In this document: positions 29,201 through 40,087 of the stretch, one piece after another
Position numbering within the stretch: the first letter of the stretch is position 1
Layout: every line of letters begins with the position of its first letter
NCBI RefSeq assembly: GCF_900496995.4
Contig: NC_044029.1
Coordinates: forward strand, 4,030,001 to 4,094,000
DNA from: Aquila chrysaetos chrysaetos
Lineage: Eukaryota; Chordata; Aves; Accipitriformes; Accipitridae
Direction of reading: 5' to 3'
Length of the DNA stretch: 64,000 bases
Program-made: the position numbers and the translations under genes
The notes under the pieces: model-generated
The model's input: only the letters and a program-made list of their open reading frames with translations
Told to the model about the DNA's origin: nothing
Databases searched by the model: none

Positions 29201-32200
29201 ATGGTACATTATGAAGAATACACACAGGCAATTTAGCATTCAAATATCTCCAAGTAAAGGAAAACATTACAGACCCTTCTCAGTAGACAGGCTTCTCCTT
29301 CTAACAGCAGCAATTGGATCTGTTCAGTATTCCATATGAAAACAAACCAACCAACCTGGAGACAGCAAAGAATAAGCAAGACCTTTTGTACTGCACAACA
29401 AATTATGCACCGATTAGGCAGCAAGATTCAATACATAAGAATAAATACTCCTGCCTCACCAAGCTTCCCCTTGCCTTTCAAGATCAAATTATTTCCCTTC
29501 TTCCCCAGTCATCTCTAAGCTTTCCTTCCTGGGGATATGAATTAGGTGAGAGTGAGTCAGACCTAAGTGAGAAGAGCGGTCAACAGCCGTTAACCTTAAA
29601 ACCAATACAGGGAAAGTTTACAGGAAGAGGTGTGCATCAGCCACAGCTCCTAACATCAGCAAAAGACAGCCTTTGTTCTGATAACAAAGTCTAAGCATTA
29701 TGAGGGAGCCACAAAGCTTCAGATAAAAGGAGCCAGTCTGTACTGTTGCCGCTATTTTGGCACTTTCAAAGCGTACAGAGAAACTCTGTTTCTTAGGAGT
29801 CATACAGCTAGATAAGTAGAAGACATCTCCTGCAGAGCACCTAAGTTCGGTTCCTAGGTTAAAGATCTACCTGCTAACAGTCTCCTCCACTGCCACATTA
29901 TTCTGTTCCTAAAGCCCCACCTACCCAGCCATTTATGTGATGCTGAAAGGGATTTTGCTAATAGTTGCCACACGGTTGCACAGCATACAGGTCTCTGAAA
30001 GATGATGAGAAGATGCAACTGGAAGCATATGACACAGAAAAACTTTCTTTCTTCAGTCATCACTTATTTAGACAAGAATAACCAGTGTTCATTACTAAAG
30101 TGCTTGTACTAAGGAGCCAGCAAAACATACTGCAGAAACTAACTATTGCCAGGATTGCTTAAAATTAATTTCATCTTCAGGATGAAAGAGGAATTATAAA
30201 TAAACTTCTGTATAAAAGATCAAACAAAGTGCTGATACAGCATTTATGCATCCCTGTAAAAGCATTCCCTATTCCATTCAATCATTACTAATTGAAGGAT
30301 GGATAAGCGACATCCATGCCACCTAGGCAGCCGTCAGGGATACAGGATAAGGAGAAAAAGCAATACATGCAGTAGTGAGGCACAATTTTAGTAGAGATGC
30401 TGAAGAAATAACAGCAACCAAAAAGACTTTGAAAGCGATTAGCATTACAATTGAGAAAACTACTTCTGAAACTGGGGAAAGCCAGCCAAATTTTTTAAAA
30501 AATGGCTTAAAAATAATCCTGGTGATGCACATCATCAAATATGTAGAAATGACTTTAAGTCCTGATTCATATCCATGGGAAAAAGGAAGGAGGTAAAGTG
30601 GGAAAGTAAGAAAAAGAGAAACAAAAGGGTTTGGGAAAATATCACAGGCAAGAAACCCTATCACAAAGAAAGGGCAGAACCCAGGAATGTCTGCCTGCTA
30701 CCGCCTACATCCAACCCAGAACTTTAGTTCTCGGAGCCTTAACACAGCCAGCCACCAGGCTTCATGCCTGCTTTAAAGCCCTGCTGATCTAAACCTGCTT
30801 GAGGCCGATCTCATCAACTGTGTTTAAAGCAGCGTCAGCAACTGGCAGGGTAGGTGCAGAAGAGGCTCCCAGTGGAGCCAAACCACATGGGTTTTCAGTG
30901 CAGTCGAAGGAAAGAGGCTGACATCATACAGAGCTTAAAGGAAGAGATACGGAGATTGATTTACATACAGCTTGATACACCAGCACAGCAGGACTGAGTC
31001 TTTCTGGGGAAACGAAATGTAGATAAAACAGAGGGGTTTTTAAGAGCTGCTGAAGACTACCAGTCTGGTGAATGTTTCCTGTCTCCCACTGAAGAGAAAT
31101 TGTGGATCCTTCCCAGTGTCTGCAAACTTCAGAGTGTATTGCGTGTGACTTCCCTCTGTAGCCCTGCCAGAAGTCTCTTGCAGTTTGCTCTTTTAAACAT
31201 TTCCTCTTATATTTTAGCTCTCATTTATTAACCAATTAAACAGCAGCTTATCAAGATTCTTTTCTTTCCCTTCCCGGTGGTTTCCTTGGCAATCTATGCT
31301 GCCCTTAGGCCCCGTTTTGGGAAACGCTAAGACTTAGCAAGCAGGAAATGTTGAGGAAGATGTATTTGTTTACATGTTTAAGACAGGGCAGATGGGCATA
31401 CAGGCACTCACAGCAGCTCAGGTAAGCTTATGTAATGAGGAACACGTGTTCAAGGATCAGTCTTGCTGAGGAGACATTACCGTCTTATGATCATTAAGGA
31501 GGGAGGTTTCTGGAAGTGAATGTTCTGAAGTCCAGGAAGGAATAGGAGGGCCAGGCTGAAATGTAGGTCAAAGCTCCCTGGAAGGAAAGTCGGGACAGAC
31601 AAGTTACCAGCCCTAAGAATCCTTCTGTTGATGAGTTTATGACTGGGAATGCGCAACAGTGCCTTGGTGTGGATTCCATCTAACCTGCCATTTCATTAAG
31701 TTCAGACAAGGGGTTCAGAAATGAAGGGAGAAAGCGGCCAAGTTCCTAAAGAGTTGGCAGCAGAATGCTGGAGAAGAGCTGAAGACTGCTAAGAGGGAAG
31801 AGAGAGACCGCCAGAGGAAAGAACGGACCTAGCAAAAACTGGAGCTTTGAAAGATAACCTGCAGAGTCATCGAGCCTAGCTCAGCACCCCTGTGGTCGAT
31901 CACCTCGGTACAACCCTTCCCAGAAGTGGTCAAACCAGAAGAGCTTCTCCAGGCTCTGCGTGCCCAGGCCCTGTCTTTTGCAGTACAGCCACTAGTATTT
32001 AAGCTTCTATTGCAGATATATTACCTGGTGCATTATAGGATAGTAACCTAGGTGAGAAACAAACAAACAAAACCACAACTGGTTTGTGTGGCCTATGAAA
32101 AGGAAAGCTGAGAAGGAAGAAGTTTATGAGTGTGATTGCATATGGCATGGATGCTGCAATAGAGCAAGACAGAGACAATAAACCCAAATTGCTTGCGAGG

Positions 32201-32655
32201 CACCTTGCTCCTGTATCTGTTTCACTCAGCAGTGTTCTGTGATCTCTACAAGCTTTGCAGACCTCGAGAACATAGGTGCACGCAGACTGTCTGTGAACAC
32301 TCACGTTAGGACATTAAAAACTTTGAGTACAATGTCATACTGAGCGGTGCAGGAACAGACAGCATTAACATGTTTAAATTTGACCAGCTGTGGCTTTGGA
32401 TGAAAGATCTGGAGGACAATTTATAGATTTCTGGCTTTTATCCCATAATACATTTAACGTATTATTATTATTATTATTGTTGTTGTTATTTTAGAAACAC
32501 AGATATCAAACATTATAAACAGCTGTCATTTATGGTGCTTCTATTGAGATCAAATGCATGATTCTCTGTTAGTAATGACTACTGAAGATATTAAGCACTG
32601 ACTTTTCTCTTTTTGTTTTTTTAGGAATGGACCTCTTTTTAATAGCACAAAGTAA
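2157..32655 (+). CDS. C3orf20-like FAM194-domain protein, 3' part of gene (9 exons, 436 codons)
   Basis: Joined exons are 2157-2277, 4018-4149, 8428-8581, 10645-10876, 11640-11741, 13249-13528, 15442-15558, 26216-26358 and 32625-32655. All have AG/GT borders and compatible phases, and give 436 residues plus TAA. Local residues 1-84 (motifs VREWKWP and VNEYITVRI) look like the C-terminal half of the FAM194 domain. Residues 85-140 are helical and charged ([15 protein letters not shown]). Residues 141-212 are a variable Q/S/P-rich linker. Residues 213-436 form a conserved C-terminal region with [30 protein letters not shown] and [16 protein letters not shown]. No signal peptide, membrane segment or catalytic motif is visible. 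The family assignment rests on recalled resemblance to human C3orf20, and ERICH6/ERICH6B are more distant alternatives. The function of this family is not established. The upstream exons are outside the window, since the first exon here starts inside a codon. The gene is convergent with VEZT. Confidence 0.78.
2278..4017 (+). other. Intron, C3orf20-like gene
   Basis: AT-rich intron with no recognised repeat or RNA. Short open frames here have no family resemblance. Confidence 0.8.
4018..4149 (+). CDS. C3orf20-like gene exon (end of FAM194 domain)
   Basis: The acceptor is CTCTTTCAG and the donor GTATGT. The exon is phase 0 on both sides with 44 codons. It reads [20 protein letters not shown] and then a Leu/Ser-rich stretch ending EEW. 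Alternating hydrophobic residues suggest beta strands. It joins in frame to the exons on both sides. A small unseen exon between 4149 and 8428 cannot be excluded. Confidence 0.85.
4150..8427 (+). other. Intron, C3orf20-like gene, with one CR1 tail
   Basis: AT-rich intron. It contains the antisense CR1 3' end near 5760 and a T17-like run at about 8072-8088. Nothing else is recognised. Confidence 0.8.
5759..5890 (-). mobile_element. CR1 LINE 3'-end fragment, antisense
   Basis: Three tandem copies of an ATAGAATC-type octamer (5760-5787) are followed by TTAGGTTGGAAAAGACCTTC, ATCATTGAGTCCAACC and ACTAAACCATGTCCTGAG. This is the reverse complement of the bird CR1 3' tail. The copy is heavily 5'-truncated, and the outer limit near 5890 is approximate. 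CR1 is a non-LTR retrotransposon without a poly(A) tail. Confidence 0.95.
8428..8581 (+). CDS. C3orf20-like gene exon (helical segment)
   Basis: The acceptor is TTTTTTAAAG and the exon starts in phase 0. It reads [20 protein letters not shown] and later [20 protein letters not shown]. The donor chosen at 8581 (G|GTCAGG) is weak but leaves phase 1, which fits the next exon's acceptor at 10645 and gives ...[15 protein letters not shown] stronger-looking donor at 8643 (CGCAG|GTACCA) leaves phase 0. It would read into a stop at the 10645 acceptor, but would work with a second acceptor at 10668. Confidence 0.8.
8881..9120. other. CpG-dense intronic patch with short hairpin
   Basis: A hand count gives 15 CpG dinucleotides in 240 bp, against none in 9181-9540. 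It contains several GCACGGTAC/GCACCGTAC-like words and a 6-bp perfect stem CACGGT (9084-9089) with ACCGTG (9100-9105). No open reading frame or repeat family is recognised. It could be a small CpG island, a young unknown insertion or a conserved control element. Confidence 0.5.
9940..10511 (+). mobile_element. CR1 LINE fragment, 3' end, sense orientation
   Basis: The segment contains typical CR1 blocks: CTGGAGTACTGTGTCCAGTT, GTTCAGCCTGGAGAAGAGAA, TATCAGGAAACACTTTTTCA and GGCAGAGGTTGCTCAGAGAG. The end block is TTGGACCAGATGATCTCCAG followed by CACTTCCAACC. It ends with three degenerate octamers (ATTCTGGG, ATTCTGTA, ATTGTGTG) at 10488-10511. It is 5'-truncated with no intact reverse transcriptase frame. 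The 5' border is approximate. Confidence 0.95.
10645..10876 (+). CDS. C3orf20-like gene exon (variable linker)
   Basis: The acceptor is GTATTTCAG and the donor TCTCAG|GTAAAT, ending in phase 2. It reads [20 protein letters not shown], then a K/Q/S/P-rich, probably disordered stretch ending SYPL. The exon lies about 130 bp downstream of a CR1 insertion. An internal CTCAG|GTATGC near 10742 resembles a donor, but using it would change the phase and break the join to the next exon. Confidence 0.8.
10877..11639 (+). other. Intron, C3orf20-like gene
   Basis: Short AT-rich intron with no recognised element. Confidence 0.85.
11640..11741 (+). CDS. C3orf20-like gene exon
   Basis: The acceptor CTTATACAG and strong donor CG|GTAAGG flank 102 bp. 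The first base completes an Arg codon and the last two bases begin another. It reads [20 protein letters not shown] and then [12 protein letters not shown], a basic stretch followed by a likely beta strand. Confidence 0.85.
11742..13248 (+). other. Intron, C3orf20-like gene
   Basis: AT-rich intron with a T run at about 12550-12566. A slightly GC-richer stretch at about 12920-13060 has a weak tRNA-like look, which was judged insufficient. Confidence 0.85.
13249..13528 (+). CDS. C3orf20-like gene exon (largest, conserved C-terminal core)
   Basis: The acceptor is CTCGTGGCAG and the donor TCAG|GTGGGT. The exon encodes 93 full codons plus the end of an Arg codon. Landmarks in order are [51 protein letters not shown] and a basic KRKNKNR cluster. 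The Cys/His residues (C, CRC, H) are close together, but their spacing is not a recognised zinc-finger pattern. This is the best-conserved part and the strongest basis for the C3orf20 assignment. Confidence 0.88.
13529..15441 (+). other. Intron, C3orf20-like gene
   Basis: AT-rich intron with several short A runs around 13720-13790. No element is recognised. Confidence 0.85.
15442..15558 (+). CDS. C3orf20-like gene exon
   Basis: The acceptor TTGCTTCAG and donor GTATGT flank 39 complete codons, phase 0 on both sides. It reads [20 protein letters not shown] and ends [11 protein letters not shown]. Confidence 0.86.
18630..19140 (+). mobile_element. Ancient CR1 LINE relic, sense
   Basis: Blocks typical of old sauropsid CR1 copies occur in order: CAGCAGATTTAAAACAAAAG, TTGTGGAACTCTTTGCCACA, GGATGTTGTGGAGGCCAAAA, TTCAAAATGGAATTACATAC and GACAGGATACTGGATGGGTT. 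They are strongly diverged with no open frame. The borders are approximate. Confidence 0.82.
22375..22790 (-). mobile_element. Ancient CR1 LINE relic, antisense
   Basis: The + strand matches the reverse complement of an old CR1 3' region. Blocks include TGCAGTTAAAGCCCATTATTTC, given in part as GTTAAAGCCCATTATTTCTT, then ATGGAAAACAGACCGTTCAC, AACCTTTCTTTATAGGTCAT and CCCACAATGATTAAAAG. It is highly diverged and broken. The borders are approximate. Confidence 0.75.
26216..26358 (+). CDS. C3orf20-like gene exon (penultimate)
   Basis: A long pyrimidine tract and TTTGGCAG precede 26216, and the donor is TTCAG|GTATTG. The reading starts [20 protein letters not shown] and ends [11 protein letters not shown]. 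The initial ATG is an internal Met, because the upstream exon joins in phase 0. It ends with two bases of an Arg codon completed by the last exon. The intron before it is about 10.7 kb. Confidence 0.87.
26359..32624 (+). other. Last intron, C3orf20-like gene
   Basis: A 6.3-kb intron with a short (GAT)n run near 27154-27171 and an (ATT)n microsatellite near its 3' end. Otherwise no recognised element, although 31860-31980 is a possible very degraded CR1 tail. Confidence 0.7.
32461..32490. repeat. (ATT)n/(TTG)n microsatellite
   Basis: Six ATT units run into GTT units and a final ATT, about 135 bp before the terminal exon of the C3orf20-like gene. Confidence 0.95.
32625..32655 (+). CDS. C3orf20-like gene terminal coding exon
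   Basis: The acceptor TTTTGTTTTTTTAG precedes 32625. The first base completes Arg, then NGPLFNSTK and TAA at 32653-32655 follow. It is very short, but phase, tract and stop all fit. It is separated from the preceding exon by a 6.3-kb intron. A missed intermediate exon is possible. Confidence 0.72.
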
Positions 32656-32746
32656 CAGAAAGCATTGGTCACTCTATTTGGAAATTTGAGATTATTTTCA
32701 GTTCTCGTCCATGCAGCTGGAGAAGGTCAGGAAGCAGTCTTTAAAT

Positions 32747-32752
32747 ATTAAA
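32747..32752 (+). promoter_or_regulatory. Candidate poly(A) signal ATTAAA for the C3orf20-like gene
   Basis: ATTAAA lies 92 bp after the stop codon. A canonical AATAAA at 33219-33224 is a second candidate. No strong GU-rich element singles out either one. Confidence 0.4.
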
Positions 32753-34669
32753 GCAAATCAAGCTAACTAATGACACTTATTTTGGGACCATGTACTAGAA
32801 TTGCAGTCATTTCTAAACCACAACTGGTGTTTTTCAGTAAGCCAGAATTACTTATAAAAGCCAAAATACACCAAAAGCGTCATATAAATTTGAGCTGCCA
32901 TACATATTATTTCTGTTTTCATTATTAGTACTCCCCATTATGGTGTCCGCCTTCTGTTTCAGTTCTCAAGTTAACTGGGACAGTCAGTATACATTTCTAG
33001 ATCTAGTCATTCAGATGCTGAAGATACAGAAGAATCAAGCTGTGTTACACACACACAAAAAGAATTTGTGTATTATTTTAAAATCTGAAACTGTTAAGAG
33101 TGGTGGTAAAGGGAGAGGACCATGGGTGTCACTGCTGTCACAGGGACCAGAAAGGTGAAAACCATAAGCAGAAAAGAGAAAAAGAGATGCACGATAATTT
33201 CAGTTTTACTGGCCGTATAATAAACAGCTCTTGGAGACTCTATGGAGTAAGATGCAACAGGTATTGGGCAGCCTAGGCCTGAAGAACAAAAAAAATGGAG
33301 GAGTGAAAATGAGTGAGGAAACTAATGAATGGCATCATCCTCAATCAACAGATAATATGGAGAGATGAAGGAAGCAACATATGGAGTTCAGTTTATCTCA
33401 CTTCAGTACAGACATTAATGATGTCAACTCACAGCATGTGAACATTAATTCAAACTGATTTAAATTTCAGCTATGGCATTCCTCCTCATCACCCAGGCAT
33501 ATATTCCCTCCTGCTCCTCTGAGATGCTACTAGTGCTCTTTCAACCACACGATGAATTAGTTGAGGGAGCCAGCTGAAAGGTAAAGCAGTGGTGCACTGT
33601 CAGCCAGATCCATGTCCTAAAACCGCTGAGTGGTTACAAAAGCCAGCCTGAAGGAGGGACTGAGATTGCATGGCCATGGCAGTCTGGACCTGGATTGGTT
33701 TAAGCTGCTATAGAACTGCATCCCCTAAAGCAAACTGTCCGTGAGGCCTTTAAGATTTAAACCTGAGAAGGTATAAAGGTCAAAATATGCTGATCATGTG
33801 AAAGTATTCAAGTTTTGGTCCTATTCAACCCTTTTAAAATAAGCCACTTTGTAACAGAGACAGACTGTTCTTCCTCATCTACTAAATTATAGTCACTTCT
33901 TCAGAATCCTGTGTTTGATTCAGGAAGTGTTACGTGGGCTAACAGAGCACTCAAGCTGTTGAGTCAAGTTTTATTCTGACAAACCTGCCAAAAACTTAAG
34001 AGATGGCAGTGTGAAAGGTGAGGCAGAATATCAAGAACAGTTACATACTGATCTGTAGCTCAAACTGTATCGGTCTACAAAGCAAAGTTCATGGTAGGTA
34101 GGTTTTACTCCTACCTATGACCATGGCCTATTATCACAGTTACAGGACCATTATCACTTATCTAATTACTGCACAAATTTCCAAGTCAGATAAATCAAAG
34201 TGTATTTTTTGGCATTTAAAATTCAAGGTGGTAAAATAAAAACATATCATGAGAATATGAATAAAGCACACCTCCAAACATTTTGCAAATTAGCCACAGA
34301 AGCCTTCAGTTTGATCTCTGATATCCATATATCCGCTCCCATGTTTCTTGTGTGATAATATATTTTGTGATACCTGCTTATTCATCAGAGACCCGAAAAG
34401 TCAAGCTGAAATTTAAACAAGTGGTTTTTGGCATCTTTAGTTTTTGTTAGGCCAGGTGGCAGCTGTTCGGAAGATCATTTTGATTTAACAACTTTTTGTT
34501 TTGTTAGCAAAGAAAAACATTGTCCAGCCAAATCCTGCTGACAGTGAATAAATATTTCTCCTCCATTAGACCAAATATTTTCATTTGTCATCCTAATAGC
34601 TAGGGGTAAAAGATCTGAAAAGATTTTTTTCCTATATGGACTCAAATATATTTGAATGGTAGAGTGTTT

Positions 34670-34900
34670 TATGGGAGGTGATTATTACTCCATACTCAGC
34701 ACTGCTGAGGTTACGTCTGTAGTACTGCACCACACTTTGGTCATTATACTTCAAAAACTGGACAGATTTCTAAGGAAAGCAACCAAAAGGTGGAACACAT
34801 GACCTCTGCAGAAGCACTGAGAGAAGTGGGCTTGCTCAGTTTAAAAAAAAAGAATTAAAAAACACTATTGACAAATCTTCTCATTTGTAAAAGACTGTAA
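34670..34900 (+). mobile_element. Degraded CR1 LINE relic, sense
   Basis: CTCCATACTCAGCACTGCTG, ACACTTTGGTCATTATAC, ACATGACCTCTGCAGAAGCA and TGAGAGAAGTGGGCTTGCTC follow the order of CR1 blocks (ACTCAGCACTGGTGAGG...TGGGCTTGTTCAGCCTGG). It is strongly diverged and the borders are approximate. Confidence 0.75.
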
Positions 34901-37900
34901 TAAAGGTGAGTGCATGCTGGCATTGGGACTAGTAATAATTGACCAAAGATGGGCCTGAACAAATTCATGGAAGAGAATTCCATCGGGACCCGTTAAGCTG
35001 ACAGCCACCACCACTGGCTCAAGAAGCCCCTGAGCCACAAAGTGTTGGGGAGTAACCTGGGGAACATCACTACACGATCTCCCTTTTCTCATACTCTTCC
35101 CTCAGCGTCACAGACAAGATCCCAGAGGAGCCTGACCCTTTAGACTGACCAACTGCCTTCCTCACACTCTGCCTGCTTTTTCAGATGAGACAGTATGAAA
35201 ACCTGTTAATTGTAAAGAGTAATTAGCCCTGGGAACAAGCCACTTGCAGAGCAACAGCAGCCCTTCACTAAATACTTTAAAGAAGAAGGGCAGTTTAGTA
35301 TTCTTGACCCCTTGTTTCTGTTAAAAAAAAAGGGATAGACTACAAGATTACAAAGTTCAGTGTGGGCCAACAGCTCTACGCAGTCCACCATTTAGATTTT
35401 TTTTACTACCAAATAAATTAATATGACAGTTGCAAATTCTGTACTTCAGATACACATAAAATTTCCACTACTGTAAAACAGTCAGGTCACACACAGACGG
35501 GTGTGCTCAGGACAAAGTCTGAAACCTCAGTAAAACTGGCTACTTAACCAGATTCCATCTTGTATTTAGAAAACTAAGTGCAAGATTCAGTGATGTCTAG
35601 TAATCCTCTGTCGGGAGTAAAACTGTCTCATTACTGCAACTGATAGCAGAAGCCTTCACATTCGTGAATCTTGCTTATGGTTGACACAAGCACATTTGAC
35701 TCCATTTGAAAGACGCTCGATTATCGGTCTCAAAATTTGCTTCCATTACACCACTGTTTCATTTCTGTCATGAAGACATACACTTAAAAAAAGGGACAAG
35801 TAATCTTCTTACCATAGGTCTTTGCCCCCATTTAAGCCTTTACCTAGATCTTTAGCTGTAAAGTTAAGTGACGTAAAAGATGTAGTGCTAGACTGCAATC
35901 CAACCTAAGAAGCAAATATCATCTTTGGAGTGCCTTCCAGGTAGGACAGGAGGAGAAGAAATTATTTAACCCTATATAATTACTTGCTTCTTTACAACTT
36001 CACAGAGCTGCTAATTGGAAATGGCATAGGGAAAATGCATTTATTGTTAGCTCTGCTCTTCTGGCTGCTGCTATCCTTTGGCATAACCCATTATTTGGTA
36101 TGGATTTCCTGATTAACATGTTTCAAAAAGTTGCAAAGCTCTAAGAAGTAAATGTTCTGTTTTCCCAAAAATCCCTCTCTAGGCTAATGAGCCAAAGAAC
36201 ACAGGACAGCACTCAGACCTTGACATGCTCAATATATTAACACAACTCTTTAGTGCTAACGCATACTTCAGTGTGTTCATATATATTATTTTAAATGCAA
36301 CAATAAATTACGATTGCCAAGAAATCTGTCAGGTTCTTGAAGGAATCTACAGCATGTATGCACAGTCCTTTCAAATGACATAATTATGAGGAAATCTGGA
36401 TTATAACAGACTATTTATGTATAGATGGAACCTGGTTATCAAATCAAGGGAAGCCATGCTTTGTGTGCTGTACACTGCTAGCCATATTTTTGTGCAGAGA
36501 GAATATTAAATAAATCAAAATAAATGACCTGATGGCTGTAACATATAGATGTGATGAGAGGCAGAGAAAGCAAGTGAGCCCAGGTGTTCATATGTGCAGC
36601 TTCTAAGACTGCATTAAGTAAAACCATGGAAATCAGTTATATTGCTTGTAGAAAATCTATTTGTTCAAAGCAGGATAAGAACTTGCTCCAAAAAGTCATC
36701 CTTTGATCATACCCGTGTCTAATGTCAAGGCTGTAATTTCACACTACACCATCTTTGCCAGTAATGTAAACGTGAGCAATCCTGAGTCTCATGCCAGCAA
36801 CACAGTATGTGCTGATACAGCTGTTTGGAGGTAAATGCTGAAAACTGCATCACTGCAATAAGAATGGTGAAAAGTAACCCCTAAGAAGGGTGGATTTTTG
36901 ACCCAAGTGGACTCATGAGCTGGTTTATAACATGGCCACAAAAACCTGTGTTGACACAGCTGATGGGTGAGAAGGAACAACTAATGATGGATGGGGTTTC
37001 TTAGGCCAGTTTCATCACCAAGACCAGCATATTATAAAACTGGGTCCCAAGTGAGCCACCAAAGTAGATTCTCCAGGTCTTTTGCTAAGGACTGCAGCAA
37101 AGGAATAAAGAGCTAGCGACTTTTATAAATGTGAGATCTGAAATCTATTTTTAGTAGCAATGCAAAGCACTCAGGCTACTACTGACTTCATCCAAAACTG
37201 TGAGGACAGTGATAATTCATATCCTAAATCTGATAATTTTTCCAGGTTGGTATCACAGCCATACACATTGGAAACTAAAATTTGGATCCCCTCGGGAAAG
37301 TTCAGGAGTATCATTTCTGGGACACACCACATCAGATCATGAGATGCTGGTGGATGAGTTCATGGAAAAATATTAACGGAACATACATTTAAGCAGTCAG
37401 AACGATTAGCTAGGAACAAAAAATATCTGGGCACTTTGTGAACTCAAGGATCTCAAGTCAAGGATGAGGAAGACTTCTTTTTCAGAAGCATGGACAATGC
37501 TTCAAGCACAATTTATCCAAAGCAGTTGTTCTAGACTTGATAAAAAAAATTGCTTACCACAGAGAAAATAAAATAGTGTTTCATCATCTCAGCCTAAACT
37601 TTACAGGTTACAGAAGAATATACTCTACCACTAAGAGGAGGCTTAGCTTCTGAATACACTATGAGAAGCATCTATTTTTTCTTTTACAAGTTCCCCAAGA
37701 CATCATCCATTCAGCTTCCAGTCTCTTACACAAAATTAAGGGCACAGAACACAGTGTTACTGGTTAATGAGGAATGGTAGAACATTATCTTCCCAAAATC
37801 TGTGTGTGAGGGAGAAGACAGGCATTATATTGTGAAAGAACAGCGTAAGTCACATACTCCCTTCTCTTATCAATTGATATTTACCTCTTTATGGTCTGTG

Positions 37901-38934
37901 AAAAAATCCACATATTTAACAGCATTCATACAAAATCACTAGTAGAAGAGAGGGAGGTTGAAAGAAAGCACTCATTTTCTGACATATGCTCAGGAGTTCC
38001 ACCCTAACCTGCTGACCTTCATTAGCTTCCCCACTTCCCACAACAGCATCCTAGGAAAGATACTGTTCCGAACCACTTGCATCTAAAAACCCCTTTATTC
38101 TATAGAATCAGCAAGAGACAACAAATACCCTAAGTAACTGATGAGGTGTTTTGTGACTGGAAATGTATCTGGGTCCAAGCAGACTATTCCATACAAAGAG
38201 GCAGCTCTCTCACTATTAGAGACATGAGACTTCGCTTCATTTTGTGTCAGAGAGCAAAAGGAAGAGAAGGCAGTGGAGCCATTAACCAGCTTCTCTGTGA
38301 CGTGAGCATCAGTTTGCTGCTCCTCGTAACACCACCACAGAGAAAAAACCAACCCACATCACTTCATACTGAACATCCAGACTTCAGTGTCAACTAAGTT
38401 ACAAGATACACCTTAGAAAATACACAATTCTTGTTCTCTCATGGATTCTTAATCACACAGGATATAGTTGTGATCTAAGGAAAAATGAAAGAACATTAAG
38501 GAAAAGCAAGTATGCAGTTTAAACAAAATAATGTATGTTGTTAAGCACTCAGATAATTTTGCTTTAAGAAAATTACTTCAAGACATAAACAAAAATGTAC
38601 AATCAATCATTATATCAAATCAAACAATTATATTAAGGTTCAATTTACAAAAGGTTAACAAATAATTAATAGCTGTTTTAATAAATAGGTATTTACTTCT
38701 CATCTATTATCAATCCAACAGATAGCTTCTAGCTGTCTATAGTACTTTCTACCGATGTGCTTATAACCCTCCCTAACATATACTACACATTTCTGTAACA
38801 TGAATTACAACATCTAGAAATCATTTATTAACCCTTCATAAAATTCTAAATAAACCTTAATAAGAAGCGTGACTAACTTTATACTATTTCAGCCCCATAC
38901 CCCAGGACACATCAAATACTAGCTCTTTCAAGTT

Positions 38935-38940
38935 TTTATT
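38935..38940 (-). promoter_or_regulatory. VEZT: Candidate poly(A) signal AATAAA for VEZT
   Basis: TTTATT on the + strand reads AATAAA on the VEZT strand, about 570 bases after the stop. Another copy is at 38824-38829 and others lie further left. The one actually used is unknown. Confidence 0.35.
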
Positions 38941-39506
38941 TAAAATTCTACATTTCAGTTGGGAGCCACATCACTAGCCACAGAATCACAAATGCCTACG
39001 GTGGCTTAGCCAACACGCTGCAGACACAAGAAGTGAAACGAAAGTGGTGGGGGAAGATCACAGGGAACAGTTCAGGTTCTTCCAAAAGAAATGTCCTGGC
39101 TTTTTTGTTGGAACAGACATTGATACCATGACAACAGAATCAGAGAGCAAAAAACCAGTCTGTTGTAATTCAAGACATTGTTTTTCCTTCTTTTTAGAAA
39201 CAAAAACCCACAATACCTTATAATATAAATAAATAAAACAGAAAACACAAAGGTAAATTCTAAAACCCACCACTAGGATCTTAAAAAGGGAACAGCCAAC
39301 TATTTCTTGGATGCAGCCTAAACTTCTCTTACCTGCAAATTTTCAATATACTTAGAAGTCCTATTTAGTGTATCAGACTTAGGAAACAAGATGTATTATA
39401 TTTAGATCTCCTTTTTTTCCATCCAGTATTTTCATCTTCAAACTCCCACCTTAGTTTTTTTTCCATCAAATTGCCTGCTGTTTGTTTAACAAAGTTCAGC
39501 TGAGAC

Positions 39507-40087
39507 TTACACTTTCCCTTCACTTTCAGAGCCTCTATCTTCATTGTCACAGTCCTCCACAAGGCCTTCATGCTCCTGTGTCTTCTCTTCCTCCTCATCC
39601 TCCTCCTCCTCCTCCTCTCCAAAAGTCTCTTCTTGCATTGTAGTAAAAGATAAAGACCTGGCAGCAACTTGTGCAGCCAGACCAGATGTGAAGTTTAAAT
39701 CTGTTGATATGTGGAGCTGGGCCAGCCTATGCTTGATTTTTGCATGTAATGCATCCTTAGTGGGAGACTGTGAAACCTCTACTCCATCCTTATTGCTCGG
39801 CTTGAGTTCTTCAACTTCCCCTTCATGCTGATAACACATTCCTTCTTCAGCCCCTGTAGAAATACCTTCATCAGCAGTACTGTCTTTGTTTTCCCCCATC
39901 TCAGGATCTTCATACAAATATTCTGTCCTGCTTTTATCAGCAGCGTCCACTTTTGGATTAGAGTCTTTTTCTTCAGATTTATCACAGCTTTGGCTGCAGT
40001 CCTGCTTTTCTGTGTCTGAATTCATATGTGATTCCAAATTATTTAGTAGCTTCAGCGGTTCTACAGGAGACAAGGGTTTCACTGCAG
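39507..40087 (-). CDS. VEZT: VEZT terminal coding exon, acidic tail
   Basis: The acceptor is CCCCCTTTTTAAG. The first two bases complete Ala, giving [17 protein letters not shown]. Other landmarks are [40 protein letters not shown] and [21 protein letters not shown] Glu/Asp run follows, then a tail ending SESEGKV and TAA at 39509-39507. The stop overlaps a consensus-like donor (GT|GTAAGT), so an alternative spliced C-terminus is conceivable. Confidence 0.94.

Larger units (their letters stand above)
32656..39506. other. 3' UTRs and intergenic region between convergent genes
   Basis: About 6.9 kb separates the two stop codons. It contains the candidate poly(A) signals of both genes and a CR1 relic near 34.7 kb. 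I see no METAP2-like exon, the gene that follows VEZT in human, and no RNA gene. Confidence 0.75.

Noticed and set aside
31860-31980. Possible CR1 3' tail (ATCGAGCCTAGCTCAGC)
   Set aside because: Only a short and weak resemblance, with no octamer tail.
39365-39667. Arg-rich minus-strand frame overlapping the VEZT tail
   Set aside because: It is the out-of-frame shadow of the GAG/GAA array and the acidic tail.
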